NCBI GenBank assembly: GCA_000827265.1
Contig: KN834789.1
Coordinates: 124,001-188,000, forward strand
Source: Collybiopsis luxurians FD-317 M1
Lineage: Eukaryota; Basidiomycota; Agaricomycetes; Agaricales; Omphalotaceae
Direction of reading: 5' to 3'
DNA length: 64,000 nucleotides
Positions within the stretch are counted from its first letter, which is position 1, and every line of letters starts with the position of its first letter. The translations under genes were made by a program, and so were the position numbers. Positions 11,101 through 22,939 of the stretch are shown here, one piece after another. The notes under the pieces were generated by a model. The model made no database searches and had not been told where the DNA came from. It saw only the letters and a list, made by a program, of their open reading frames with translations.

Positions 11101-11764
11101 AGTCTATGAGGAATGGATATGAACGTTAAGAAAAAAAGTGAAAGAGCTCGTTCAGAGGCAAGTTTTGAACCAATGCTCGCGAAAAGTCACGCGACACAGC
11201 CACCGGTGCCGCTGAAAATTTTCAGTCATGCAGATTCAAACTCACACTCCAACTACTTGTCGCCCACCGAGGCCCATTGTTGCACGTTTGTAGGGCACAT
11301 CCGCAGCTGGATTACAGATTTCCTTCAAGAGCAATTTATGTATTAATACAAGCCATCGACGGATCTTTGGCAGCATGAAGGAGTTTCACTGTGCACGTTC
11401 AATATTCAATTGAAACCCTTTTAATTTTGCCGGAACGTAAATAAAATTTCGTGCCTATTATGCCGATTTTCCGTAAGTTGTAAAAGCGAAAATACTTTTC
11501 TAAAGTATTCAGAATGCTAAAATTGTAGAAGAATTCAAGGATTCAAAGGATTAGAAAGCGTAGATCCATTACATTACCAAGCAATATTTAAAAAAGCAGC
11601 GGATTTGCAGAAAACTGAGAGTCATTCGGATTGCATTCGGATTAGTGTGTGTGCCGGCCGCGGTTAGCCTGCAAGGAACCCGGACGATATTAAAAGAACA
11701 GTTGCAGTACTCACAAGGTAGTTTCGTTCCCTTCCCCTCTGTGGCAAGCCTTACGACTTTTACG
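11101..11764. other. Divergent intergenic region, GSP1 / MFS
   Basis: This 664 bp region between the two start codons is A/T-rich in its second half (about 11400-11600). An in-frame extension of the MFS gene reaches back to about 11645 but has no ATG and is not favoured. It presumably contains both promoters. Confidence 0.4.
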
Positions 11765-14495
11765 ATGTCCGCTTCCCCCACTGATCAAGCCCCACCCGCA
11801 AAGGTGAAGGACCCTAGTCCTATTACTGCTCCACCAAAAAAACCAGGACAGTCATGGAAAGAAAACGAAACTCTCAATTTACCCCATAATCGCCTTTCAA
11901 TCGTAAGCAATTTGCTGAGTTTTCCCTTCAAAATTTATCTTTTCTTCATCGTAGGTTTTCTTCGGCTTTATGTGCACAATTTTCTTGGCAGCTATGGACC
12001 AGGTACGTCTGGCCAAGGTCCGCTCCTTTCTCATTACCTAATACGCGTTCAGACTATCGTCTCCACGGCTCTGCCAACTATAGTGAAGGATCTTGGAGGT
12101 GGTGCAGATTACAGCTGGGTTGGCAGGTGAGTTTCGGTTCTCAAATTCAAACTCGTGATCCTCATATCGCTCTAGTGCATATCTATTGGCCGCTGCTGCC
12201 CTTGCCCCCTTATACGGAAAGTTATCCGACATTATTGGTATGCAGTATTATTATCGAGTGAACATCTTTCGCTTATAATGTATTCCCGTAGGACGAAAAC
12301 CTATTCTTTATGGATGCATCGTGATCTTTCTCGTACGCATTGTGTATTCCGCCGACGACCTTTGCCTATTGTTTCTTTCTAGATTGGTTCCGCTTTGTGT
12401 GGCGCTGCGCAAACTATGGTTTGGTTAATCGTCTGTCGTGCTGTCCAAGGTATTGGTGGAGGAGGTATCATTCAGTTGGTGAATATCACGATCAGCGATA
12501 TCGTCCCACTCAAAGAGTAAGTTTGATTCCTGCTTTCCATCTGCATCATATGTTAACAGCTGCCAAGTCGTGGAAAATACGGTGGACTCATCGGAGCTAC
12601 CTGGGGTATTGCAAGGTAAATAGAGTCTTATGCGAAATTACGCCATGTTCATTCTTTCCCAGCGTCGTTGGACCTCTTCTTGGTGGAGTATTCACCGACA
12701 ATGTCTCATGGAGATGGTATGTCTTTTTTTAAAGTTTACGTTACTTCTCTTACCTTCACTTTCTCAGGTGCTTCTTCATCAACTTGTCAGGCAATTCTAC
12801 TAGTTTGTTTATCTTCGCATGTTCACGAATGCTGTTTATAGGCCGACCGGTGGTGTCGCTGGCGCCCTCCTATTCTTTTTCTTGAACCTGAACCCAACGC
12901 CGCGCAAGCCATTCAGGGAACATATTCGCGAGTTTGATTTTATCGGTTTGGGTCTGATCATCGCAGGAGTTGTTTGTCTGTTGATTGGATTAAACCAGGG
13001 CGAGACTAGTTGTAAGTTCTAATTGCGGCTCGCGGATAGAGTGATCACTCAGGATGCTATCCCTGCAGGGAGCGATGCTTCCACTATTGCCTTGATTGTT
13101 GTTGGTGGTGTCCTGCTGGTTCTTGCTGGCGTGTACGAAATCTATACTACAAAGTCTGCAATTCTACCACCCAGATTGTTCAAGGTATGATGATAAAGCA
13201 CGCAATGCGCGATCTTTATACTTAATATCGTTTCATAGACGCGTACCACTGCCTTTGTCCTAATATCGAACTTTCTTCATGCGCTCGCCTTCTTCCAAGG
13301 GTGAGGTATCTCCTTCTCTCTAATCAGTATTAGCTTACAGTCAGCCACTTGCAGTGCATACTACCTGCCTCTCTTCTACCAAATTCTAGGCGCCTCAGCA
13401 ATCGGTTCGGGCGTCCGAAATCTTTCATTTTCTCTCGGTTCTTCCCTCACCTCTGCGGTGGCCGGTGTAATCGTGTCCAGAACCAGGGAATATCGTTTTG
13501 TGATGTGGATCGCGTGGGCTATCTTTACCGTCGGATATGGGTTAATGACGACCCTTGATAGTCATTCCAATACGTATGTTGCGACTCTTTCTATGCGGAC
13601 GCGGTATAAATCTGAAAATTTTCAATGGATAGCGCTAAGAAAGAGTTGTATCCACTTGTTGCTGCGTTGGGTATTGGCTGCTTGTTCCAAGTGAGTGGCC
13701 ACGGTCTCTTGGTCGATATTCTGATGATTTAATGATGTCCCTTTTGTAGACACCTTTGATTGCGCTGCAAGCTGCAATGCCGCTGAAGGATATGGCAACG
13801 AGTACCGGAGCCTATGTTTTCATACGTACTCTTGGTGGAACAATCGGTATTGCAATCGGGCAAGCTGTCTTTTCGAGCGTAAGTTTTCCATTATCGTATC
13901 GCAATGTGACTTACAAGCTATCACGCAGACTCTCGTACCTCGTCTGGCAACTATTCCCAATCTTTCGATAGGCACCTCCAGTTCCGCACTATCAGAAGCT
14001 GTTACTATTTTAAAGGACATCCCCGATCCTACTCAGCGAGCTGCTGTGATCCAAGCGTTTGCAAAATCCGTTAGCGATATATGGTAATTGTTTCTCTCCT
14101 TTCGTCTTCTTCAGGATAACAATTATAACCGTGTTTTTTCTTCCGTACGAAGGATCGTTTGTACACCGATAACAGGTGTAGGATTCCTGATGGGTGAGCG
14201 TCTAATACTAGTTTTGAAAAAAGTAACTGTTATTAAATCTATTCACCCCTTCCCAGTCCTCTTGGTTCGGAAATATACTCTCAACCAAACGATCGTACGT
14301 GGTGCAGATGCGAAAAAGTCGACAGATCCAGAAAAGGGTCCGACTCCAGTGGAGGCTGTTGGTGAAGAATCCTCCGCTGTAGAGTCTTCCGCTGTCGATG
14401 GTCAACCGATTGCCAATGGGTCTGATGAGGTTACTATTGGTGAAAAGAACAGTGGAGTAGCGGAGGGTGTCGCGATCGCGAAAGAGGAAGTTTGA
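11765..14495 (+). CDS. MFS multidrug-type transporter, 14-TM class
   Basis: Major facilitator superfamily exporter of the fungal drug:H+ antiporter class with about 14 membrane segments. After a Pro/Lys-rich cytosolic N-terminus (KVKDPSPITAPPKK) come FFGFMCTIFLAAMDQTIVST (TM1, with the LDxTIV-like motif), motif A GKLSDIIGRKPILYG, and motif C as GLIGATWGIASVVGPLLGG. Later segments include VISRTREYRFVMWIAWAIF and STGAYVFIRTLGGTIGIAIG. The last membrane segment (IVCTPITGVGFLMVLLVRKY) is rebuilt only if the intron starting after ATATG ends at cgaag rather than at the earlier ttcag. The C-terminal tail is acidic and repetitive (EESSAVESSAVDG). About ten short introns are present. The substrate cannot be inferred. 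The gene lies upstream of a ferric reductase, but the 850 bp gap gives no sign of co-regulation. Confidence 0.9.
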
Positions 14496-15347
14496 ATTAC
14501 GATTACGCTTATAGCCAAATATGAATCTATCGGATACTCTTCATCTAGTGTACATAGGATTTTACTATAGATTTCGGGATTGGATATCTTGAATACGCCC
14601 AATCCTATGGCAATAGTATATATACAACCTGCCAAGGTGAGATCGTTGTCTGATAGATCTTTTCAAAACGCTCGTATGTGCTATATACTTACAATGTCCG
14701 GCACACCATTGGAAAACAAGTGTACTCTATGGTAATCAAAAAACTATTCAATAGCCTGGCGGCCTCCGGGACTCCGAGTCCAAGTAGCCACAGACCGTTC
14801 TCTGACTCACACTGCCATCCATTCAGATTAATGCTACTGTGCCTAAATCCCAAGTTGTTTTCCTTCTTATACTTTACAGACCGTTTCTTCAATTAGGGCG
14901 AGTGCTAGGCGGAGGTGCTAGCGCCACAGTGCTTTTGAGAGTATCTCTTGCGTGCAAGGGTCGGGGGAAAATTAGTATGAACACTATATCTGGAATTGCG
15001 ACAGTTTCTGCATCCTGCATTCTACGGGTATTTGCTCCTTCAGCCACTATAGATGATATCCTGCACAGCTAGAGCAAGCCGGGTCGAATCATGATGGACA
15101 TATGGTTTCGACTATTTTTATTGACAACACTACAAAATTCGGGAACAGATCCAGGCGGCAATGGCTATGTTATGTCGTACGAGAGGCGGCTATGAGACTG
15201 ACGATGGTACTTATAAACCTGAAGCAATGACCAACAGTTTCTCTTCTCTCCGTCGAATCCCGACAACGAGCAGCTGGCCTGCTACCGAGAACCTCTGTGA
15301 GGACAAACTTGGACTGGACCCTTGTCTCCGATATTCTCGACGTTCAT
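14496..15347. other. Intergenic, MFS / ferric reductase
   Basis: This 852 bp stretch separates two plus-strand genes. Short frames are present on both strands, including one at 15161-15355 that overlaps the ferric reductase start in another frame, but none shows a domain. The right part is presumably the ferric reductase promoter. Confidence 0.4.
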
Positions 15348-17438
15348 ATGTTTAGAACCAATCTACAAACAGACCGGGTCTCTTCGTCCCAGCGCTCGTC
15401 GAGCAAGGTCGATGATGCGACGGTGGTCGGCTACACCAATATCATGATTCTCATTATCTTTTTCTTTGTGGTGCTCGTCCGACTCCCTAGGTCATTCGCC
15501 CGTTTCCATCATCGTTCGGAATGGAGAAGCGGCCATTTTCTTCGATATGTTTCCGTTTCAAAGAAGGCCATTGGGGAACCTGCTCCGATGGAATCAGACT
15601 CGTTGAGCTGGTGCGATATCGTTGATCTGTCGACGGATGGAGATTCAGAAACTCTGGTACCGGAGAAATCACTCTCTCAGCGCCTCAGCTTTCCTGACTC
15701 CTCCGTTCCGCCACATGTCCCTTCCTGTGCTCCTGGGTTCAGTCGAGTGCTCAAGCTTATGCACAAACGACTTGTCCCCGGTGTCTCATATATCCATCTT
15801 GCAGTGATGGCTATTTGGTTGGGTATTCTGTGCTTCTCAGCTTTTTATCAGGCAAATCCTTTCACCGATCCCCATCGGCTTGGATGGATTGCTGTATCTC
15901 AACTCCCTTTCGTGTATGCTTTAGGAACGAAGAACAACATCCTGGGGTTCCTCCTTGGAATTGGCTATGAAAAGGTTCGTTTCTGACGAGATCTTCTTTT
16001 ACGTCTCCAACTCCGCCTTAATAGTTGAATTTCCTGCATCGCTTTATCGGGCGCATTGTACTCATAAGCGTGAACACGCATGCCTTGGGATTTTGTAAGT
16101 ACTGGTCTGCTTCTATATCGTCATAATTCGATCTAATCAGACTTGAAGTTTACAAATGGCTGTTAGTGGAAGACTTCAGAGGAAACATTGCAAAGCCCAA
16201 GAACACAGCCGGATTAATTTCTTTGATCTGCATAGACTGTTTGTTCTTCTTTTCCACTGCCTTTTGGCGTAGGAAATCGTACACGGTTTTTATTGCGACG
16301 CATATTCTTTCACTGACGGTTCTTCTTTTTGCTGTATGTTTCTTGATAACTGTTCAGATTAGGTTTGCTGAATCTTCACAGCTCTTATTCCACTACGATG
16401 GGGCCCGCCCATGGATTTATGTCTGTGCTGTAATTTATCTCATCGATCTAGTTCTACGCGCAGCCAAGACCCGCTATGCAGCGGCTACTATACGTCCCTT
16501 GGATGAACTTGGTCTCACTCGAGTCGAAATACCAAAGATTAATAGCGGGTGGCGTGCGGGTCAGCATGTGCGCCTACGCGTCATCTCTTCTGGCATGGGA
16601 CTTATCGGTTGGACGGAGATACATCCGTTTACCATCTCGTCGGTTGTCAATGGTCAGGAAGGACTTGTGCTCCACTGCAAGAAAGTAGGCAAGTGGACGA
16701 AGAGCTTGTTTGACATGGCTAAGACTAGTGGTCTGGACGAAGAGGACAGAAAAGTTACCGTGCTGGTTGAGGGACCTTACGGTGCGTCTTTAGATGTTGC
16801 GAAGATAGTTCTATTCATGCTATAGCAACCAACAGGCGGCCTTGGGAATCGAATAATAGCAAGCTTCTCTGCAGCCGTGTTCGTCGTCGGCGGCAGTGGT
16901 ATCGCTTTTGCTACGTCGACGGTGCAGGACCTGATTCGGAAGAGCCTAAAAAAGCAAAGTCGCGTCAAGTTTGTCGAACTAATTTGGGTCGTACAGGATC
17001 CTTGTACGTATCAACGAATGCGACCAGTACCATACTTACTGATCGACTCGACTTGACCTAGCTTCCCTCGTTCCCATGCTACCGCTGCTTACCGCCATGA
17101 TCCAAGATAGCATACTGACGTCAATGGCAGTCCGAATAACTGTGTACTACACACGGGCTACGATCGGGAAGTTTCCCTTCCCTGATGACTTTTTTCGTTT
17201 TCCCTCCCTCGCCATTTCGCCCGGGCGTCCGAGGATGCAGCCGATATTGGAACGAGTTATCGATCATACGGTGGAGGAAGCCATTTCGAAAAAAGTGAGC
17301 GAGTTGGAAGATACCACGGGTCTGTTTGTTGGCGTATGCGGTCCTGTGAGTCTGGCGGATAGCGTGTTTGCGGACGTTGATAGACTTGATTCCCCGAGAA
17401 GGGTGGAAGTAGGGGGAATTGAAGTTCATGAGGAGTAA
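15348..17438 (+). CDS. Ferric reductase-like transmembrane protein (FRE family)
   Basis: Plasma-membrane metalloreductase that moves electrons from NADPH through FAD and two hemes to extracellular Fe3+ or Cu2+. The first ATG is at 15348; the upstream frame has only GTG. TM1 is IMILIIFFFVVLVRLPRSF. Heme ligands are seen in LNFLHRFIGRIVLISVNTHA (His-x13-His). The second pair is HILSLTVLLFA joined to LLFHYDG once a 48 nt in-frame intron (16334-16381, GTATGT...CACAG) is removed. The FAD motif HPFTIS, pyrophosphate-type VEGPYG, NADPH-type VVGGSGIAFA and the C-terminal VGVCGPVSLAD follow. At least four further introns are short and canonical. The domain order is that of fungal FRE proteins. Regulation by iron is expected for the family but no GATA-type site was demonstrated. 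Confidence 0.9.
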
Positions 17439-18622
17439 GAGATGTTTCTTTTCTCTTGTAAAGTGTCTTCGTACTGAAATTTGGTTGGTAGGACTTTTGG
17501 TTGGTAGGATAATTTGAGTTTACCTTGTCGTATGTAGATACGTGAACTAGATGCTCTTCATACTCGCTCTCGTTTGAGATATGTATCCGAAAAGTAAACC
17601 AAGTTCTCTCCACTTCTTGTCCGAGTCTGTTCTAGTGTGCGAGTCACCTCAATCTTGAACTCAGGCCGGCAAGCAGTGCTGGCGGAGATGTAAATAAGTC
17701 TCCAGTCTCTGTCCCTGATTAATGAGGCAAGGTGAGAATTGTTATCACAATGATTCCATTCGGGTTGATGCCTTTTTCCGCTAACTACTGCAGGCGCTCA
17801 AGTGTCCACTGTCCATCATCGTACTGCATATAAATGCTCTATTGAAATGTCAGGTCGATGCGAAGGAAGCGCAGAGTTCCGCTCCGGAGTGTAGAAAAAA
17901 GCCGATTGGGAGTCTATTCTTTGCAAAATGACGAAGAGGAGGTTGGGGCTCAACCACTGAACACCGTGGTCCGCAACTGAGCGCTGAGCACCAAAGCTGC
18001 TAGCCACAAGTCCTTGTACGGATATTTTGGGTTTGATTAATGCCGTCCAATATTGTCATTGTCAACAATTGATTCAAAAGGGCAAACATAGAAGTTTGAA
18101 CCTCAGGGAGTATTACCCGGTACCTGCCTCTATCATCAGAAGGGGACTAAAAGGTTGACGGCTGGAACTGAGGCCCGATGCTCTCTACCATATTTGAGGC
18201 TTTGAGGCGCGAGTGGGGGACGACAACGGTGTTGAGTGTCGGTGAATGACCGCATCAGAAGGCGATGATGGTCTTCCAGCTGTTCCGTTTCGTTTGATAT
18301 GTAGAAGCTTCTTTCATGCTACGCATGTTATTTTATTGTTTCAAAGAATGCGACACAACCATATCTGTGTAAAATTGAGCTGTACGGAAAGGGAAACCTG
18401 TGCAAGAGGACAAACAAGTTGCGCCGCTTGTAGCCTAGATAATCTATGGAGGCATCTGGGCTATATAACAGGAAATAGTCGTCGAAGGGGCGGTTTAACT
18501 TTTGCAGCTAGGCCAGACTGGACCTTGAAATAATTCATAAATTCGTATCGTGGTCCACGTGCCCCTCTTCCCGTATATTGCTTTCAACATTTCACTCTTG
18601 CCTCTGCTCCTCCCTAACCTAA
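17439..18622. other. Intergenic, no supported gene
   Basis: About 1.2 kb between ferric reductase and GID4. Short frames (for example 18246-18533 plus, 17816-18007 minus) have no recognisable domain or coding bias. The right end just upstream of 18623 is pyrimidine-rich (cccctcttcccg, ctctgctcctccc), as is common before basidiomycete start codons. Confidence 0.4.
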
Positions 18623-20058
18623 ATGCCCTCAGAATACACAGTGATACCAGAAGAGAGTCCTTTGGACATAGTGCCTCAGGTCAAGCTCTGTAGCCAATGT
18701 CACTGTGCAGTCGACGCCAACATTGTCTTTCTTCCTGACGCTGGTTCCCTCGTAACTTGCGCCGGCTGCCAAAACCAATTTCCTGCTTTTACTACCCCCC
18801 AACGTCCAGCAGCCTCACCGGATTCCTTTCCTACTTCAATTGCGCCAGATTATACCTTGTCGACACCGATTAGTCCAGCCAGACGTAATTTATACGACCA
18901 CGTCAAGGTGGAACTCGACTCCTCGATACCATTGCTTTCAGACCCTACTTCTAATGATTTTCTTTGTTGTAATCCTGTGGATGCTTCCCCATCGTATACC
19001 AGCAAGCCCGCCGTTATCAATATCACCCATGCCCCTCCACGAGTTACTACTCTTTCCACTGGTTATTCCGATGTCCGGGGAAAGTCTTTCATCGCCCCCA
19101 GTCCTTTAACAGACATAACTCGTCTGCGTGTCCGCTCACAAGGCAATCACTGTCTTTATCCCGGCGCTGTTTTCCAAGGAACTCAGAAAAGTGGACGCAG
19201 CAGTTATGATGTGAATGTCACCATCGTGGTATGCTGATTTTATTTTACCTTGAACCGATCTGAAAGAAATTTTGCAGGATGTCGATTTTGCCAACTCTTC
19301 CCTTTGTGGTTATCTTCGAATTCGGGGGTTGACGGAAGACTGGCCAGATTTGACCACATATTTCGATGCTGAAATAATTGGGAGTCGTTACGGATTTCTG
19401 ACCGAAAATTGGGGAGCCAATGAGCAGCAGGATTTAGTTCATTGGCAGAGATTTCCTGCTTTCAAGCATGTAAAGAACGAGATGAAGAAACCTCACTTGA
19501 CGATAAGCGACAGAGATCGTGGTGCGGTGTTCATGAGGTGGAAGGAAAAGTTTCTGGTGCCAGATCATCGTGTGCAAGATATCTGTGGAGCCAGTTTCGC
19601 TGGTGAGTCTACAACCCTTAACAGCTTTTCAGTTCAATTAACATCCACAAGGCTTTTACTATGTATGCGTTGATTTCAATCCTTCCCACAACAGCAAGAG
19701 CTGTGAAGTAATGCCATTAACTGAAGAAACTGGCGAGCTTGCTGGCGACGGCTCTGAAGTTCCCGTGCACGAAGAGCCCACTGCCTCCTCTCCTTTGCCA
19801 ATAAAACAGGAATCATACCGCCGCACTAGACGGAGTTCCAGTAGTCGGAGAAGAGGAGGGCGCTCTCCCTCCACTGGCCCTCGGCAAGGGGCTCCCGTAG
19901 CTTCGATGAGTGGGTTTTACTTCCATCAAAACTCTGAACCGTGCGTAAATCGTCATCATTGTATACGTTCGTTATTGATGTTCTATGCCCTTAGATATCA
20001 ACAACTGTCCTTATCCCATATCCCGGAGCGGGCAACATCCAGCTTTGAGTTCCGTTGA
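18623..20058 (+). CDS. GID4: GID4/VID24 substrate receptor of the GID/CTLH E3 ligase
   Basis: Substrate-recognition subunit of the GID/CTLH ubiquitin ligase, which binds N-terminal Pro degrons of gluconeogenic enzymes. Exons are 18623-19228, 19278-19602, 19652-19940 and 19995-20058, giving 427 residues. The conserved beta-barrel starts HCLYPGAVFQGTQKSGRSSY and continues VDFANSSLCGYLRIRGLTED, FMRWKEKFLVPDHRV, ICGASFAGFYYVCVDF and SGFYFHQNSEPYQQLSLSHI, ending SSFEFR as in yeast and human GID4. Two features are unusual. Residues about 20-55 hold two CxxC knuckles (CSQC and CAGC, about 23 residues apart), a zinc-ribbon-like arrangement. Between strands near the C-terminus an insertion of about 70 residues is first acidic and then Arg/Ser-rich (RRTRRSSSSRRRGGR). 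Both lie outside the known binding pocket. Confidence 0.93.
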
Positions 20059-20477
20059 AAAGTTCCGCGCGGTTCACCGAGCATCTTCAATTTAGACGCT
20101 CACCTGATCCGGTCCTCCTGTGTATCCCCTCCCCCTCTCTTTCTCTCTCTCTCTCTCTCTCTTGGCGTATCCCAATTCGTCTTCGACATGCTTCGGATAT
20201 CTTCAGTCGTCTATCTTCCCCTTTTCCTCGTGCTGTCGAACTATTACCCGCCCTCTGTACGATCTATGTCTAGTATACTTACATTCCACATCTTCGTTGT
20301 AATATCAGCAATATTCAGAGTTACTTTTTCCAAAAATGGTAATGACACCCTGATTCGGCTCTTTACATAACCGACGACGCGGGGCAAAAATCAGCTGTGT
20401 GCAGTACAGCACCCGAACTCCGCTTTACTTAAGATTGCCGGTCATCCTCTCCTTCTGCAAGGGTTTCTCCCGCAGCG
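20059..20477. other. Intergenic, GID4 / monooxygenase
   Basis: This 419 bp stretch holds a CT microsatellite near its left end and short frames without domains. It includes the 3' flank of GID4 and the promoter of the monooxygenase gene. Confidence 0.4.
20135..20162 (+). repeat. (CT)n microsatellite
   Basis: A nearly pure run of CT dinucleotides, uninterrupted for about 20 nt at 20143-20162 and extended leftward by CT-rich sequence. It lies 77 bp after the GID4 stop, in the presumed 3' untranslated region, and gives rise to Ser/Leu-rich spurious frames. Confidence 0.9.
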
Positions 20478-22939
20478 ATGACTCTAGACCAGAAAGCCCC
20501 AGTTCCTAATGTAGTCATTGTCGGAGCTGGGTGTGTTCGTCACACTTGTCTTCATTTACATTACTAACATCCGGATTCTTTCAGCCTCGCAGGTATTTCT
20601 GTTGCGGTCGCGCTCAAGAAGCAGCTTGGATTCGAGAATTTTATTGTCTGTGCTCGCGACTTTCATTGGGAAGGTAAATCCACTCATTCTGCGTCCAGAT
20701 CTATGAAAAGGCTTCTGCTCTTGGAGGAACATGGAGGGTGCGCTCGACGCGTCTTTAAATGAGAAGAAATGTTCTCACCATGGATATTTTCTATAGGACA
20801 ACACTTACCCTGTAAGTAGAGCTAACTGGTCGAGTTTTGTTCTGCAATCAACCTTTGTGAACTCAGGGATGTGGTTCCGACGTGCCTGGCCACTATTATA
20901 GCCTCTCATCAGAATTGAATCCCAACTGGAATACTCTCTATGCTACGCAACCAGAGATTCGCGCTTACTGGGAGAATATTTACCATAAATACAACCTTAG
21001 TTCTTATACCAAGTTCAACTCGATGGTTACTATGTCGGTCTGGAACAATGATACCCAAAGATACTCAGTACAAGTCACCGACACGGTTTCAGGGGAGATC
21101 ACTTCGCTTGAAGCAAATGTTATGTTCTACGCGATTGGGGGATTTCAAAAGCCCGTGTTTTCAGCGGACGCTGTGGTCCCTGGTGCAGACAGTTTTAAAG
21201 GTCTCATTTGGCATTCGGCGAGGTACAGACATGATGTTGGTGAGTACTTGGAGCAGATCGAGCAGAGGTTCGTTGTCGGCTTATGCTCCCATGGATTTAC
21301 AGAACTGAAAGGAAAGAGAGTCGGAGTTGTTGGCAATGGCTGCTCGGGGTGAGATTGATAAATGTTCCATGCAGCTATCTTACACATACACACTCATCAC
21401 TGTTTGGCTTTAGCGCCCAATTAGTCCCCGCCATTGCTGTTGATCCTGATGTTCAAGTCACAAATTTTTGTCGAACGCCTCAGTGGATTGTTCCGCGAGT
21501 AAGAAGCCCCCCCCCAAGAGTGAGATTGGAATTCGCCCTAATGCCTGCCCATAGAACAACTATGCTTATCCGCGCTGGGTCAAATGGATATTTGCCAATG
21601 TACCTCTGATTATGAGGTGGTATCGTAATCTTTTGGCGTTCAGGGTACGTTTCGATCAGACTCAGTCGTTATGATTGCCTTGACATTAGATCAGAGTGAT
21701 TTGAGTTTTGTCATATTTCGCAAGACCAACACCAGAATAGTAGCTCTCATACGACGGGTCAGTTTTATGGTTTCGAAATTTTGCAATAGCTTAAAGCTCA
21801 CAAATTCTTATGTAGCTATTGACGAAGTATATCTCCAAGATGGCGCCAAAAAGTGAAGTCAAGAACCTGATCCCAAGCTATCGTGCGCCTTCTTTCACCT
21901 TGCCATCATTTATAGCGTGCTGCTAATAATATAGTATTGTAGCTGTGGGATGCAAGCGTATCATTGTTGATCCTCAGTATCTAGAGTCCCTCAATTGGCC
22001 TAATGTCAGACTAAACTGGAATGGCATTGAGAGAATTGTTGAAGACGGCATCAAGCTCAGGACGGGGGAGGTGGTTCCTCTCGATGTCATCATTTTTGCC
22101 ACTGGATATTCGGTGGTCAGTGCTGCGTGGTTGGTTTGCTGGACTGTACGATGATTTTTCATTGAGACAGGATCCCGAGGGCCTAGATATTCGAGGAAGT
22201 ATGGGGACTTCAATTAGGGAGTATCACGAATCTCAGGGAGGACCTACTGCGTACTTGGGCTGTTCAGCTCCAGGCAAGTGTCGTGGGTACCCTTGCCTCC
22301 AACTTAAAAGCTAACTTCATACTCACAGGTTTTCCAAATTTGTTCGTCCTTCTCGGTAAGCGAAATTCCGCAGGTGATTCGTATATCTAATCTCACTGGG
22401 AACACGCAGGTCCAAACGCTATTTCAGGCAGCACCTCCGCCATTTTTGTAGAGGAAGCTCAAGTCAGTAGTAAATAATCTAAACGTCGGTTGCCGCAACT
22501 GAACCCTTCATCGCCTATAGATCGGACTAGCTTTAAAGCTGATGAAGCCTGTGCTAGAGGGTAAATTAAAGTCTGTCGAGGTCAGACAGGATGTCTCAGA
22601 AAAGTACAACGAGTGGTTACAGGGCCGCCTGAAGGACTCGGTTTGGACTTCCTGCAATTCGTACTACCATCGTGGGGGAGATAAGAATGCAAAGGTGATA
22701 TCTTTGGCACCTATTTGTAAATGCCTCTGCTCATTAGCGACAAGATCATTGCAACGTTTCCGGGTCCGGCTACGCTCTTGTATTGGCTATTGAGAAAGGC
22801 GGAGAGGTGGGATGACTGGAAGGTTGTGGAGGCAGAGAAAGGATGGATCGAGCAGCAAAAGTGGAATAAGAGGAGGAATATCGTGCTCTCTTTGAGCAGT
22901 GTGATTGGTGTGGCGGTCTTCTGGTTCTCAAAATTGTAA
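20478..22939 (+). CDS. FAD-dependent monooxygenase (FMO / Baeyer-Villiger type) with C-terminal anchor
   Basis: Flavoprotein oxygenase using FAD and NADPH. The ATG at 20478 leads to VPNVVIVGAG, joined by an intron to LAGISVAVALKKQL, which forms the FAD Rossmann motif GxGxxG. IYEKASALGGTWR and DNTYPGCGSDVPGHYYSL are the hallmark G-G-T-W and DNxYPG elements. FKGLIWHSARYRHDV is a variant of the BVMO fingerprint, and GKRVGVVGNGCSGAQLVPAI is the NADPH-binding site. Later come LDVIIFATGYS and FPNLFVLLGPNAISG. The last residues (RRNIVLSLSSVIGVAVFWFS) form a single hydrophobic segment near the C-terminus, suggesting a tail anchor. About twelve introns are needed. The substrate is unknown. No other biosynthetic genes flank it, so a secondary-metabolite cluster is not supported. 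Confidence 0.9.

Noticed and set aside
11765..17438. Secondary-metabolite or siderophore gene cluster around the MFS and ferric reductase genes
   Set aside because: No NRPS, PKS, terpene synthase or hydroxylase lies nearby; neighbours are housekeeping genes such as GSP1 and GID4.
18246..18533. 95-codon plus-strand frame upstream of GID4
   Set aside because: No conserved motif and no splice connection to GID4, whose own ATG and N-terminus are adequate.
20135..20370. Ser/Leu-rich overlapping frames after GID4
   Set aside because: They arise from the CT microsatellite and overlap in three frames, a low-complexity artefact.
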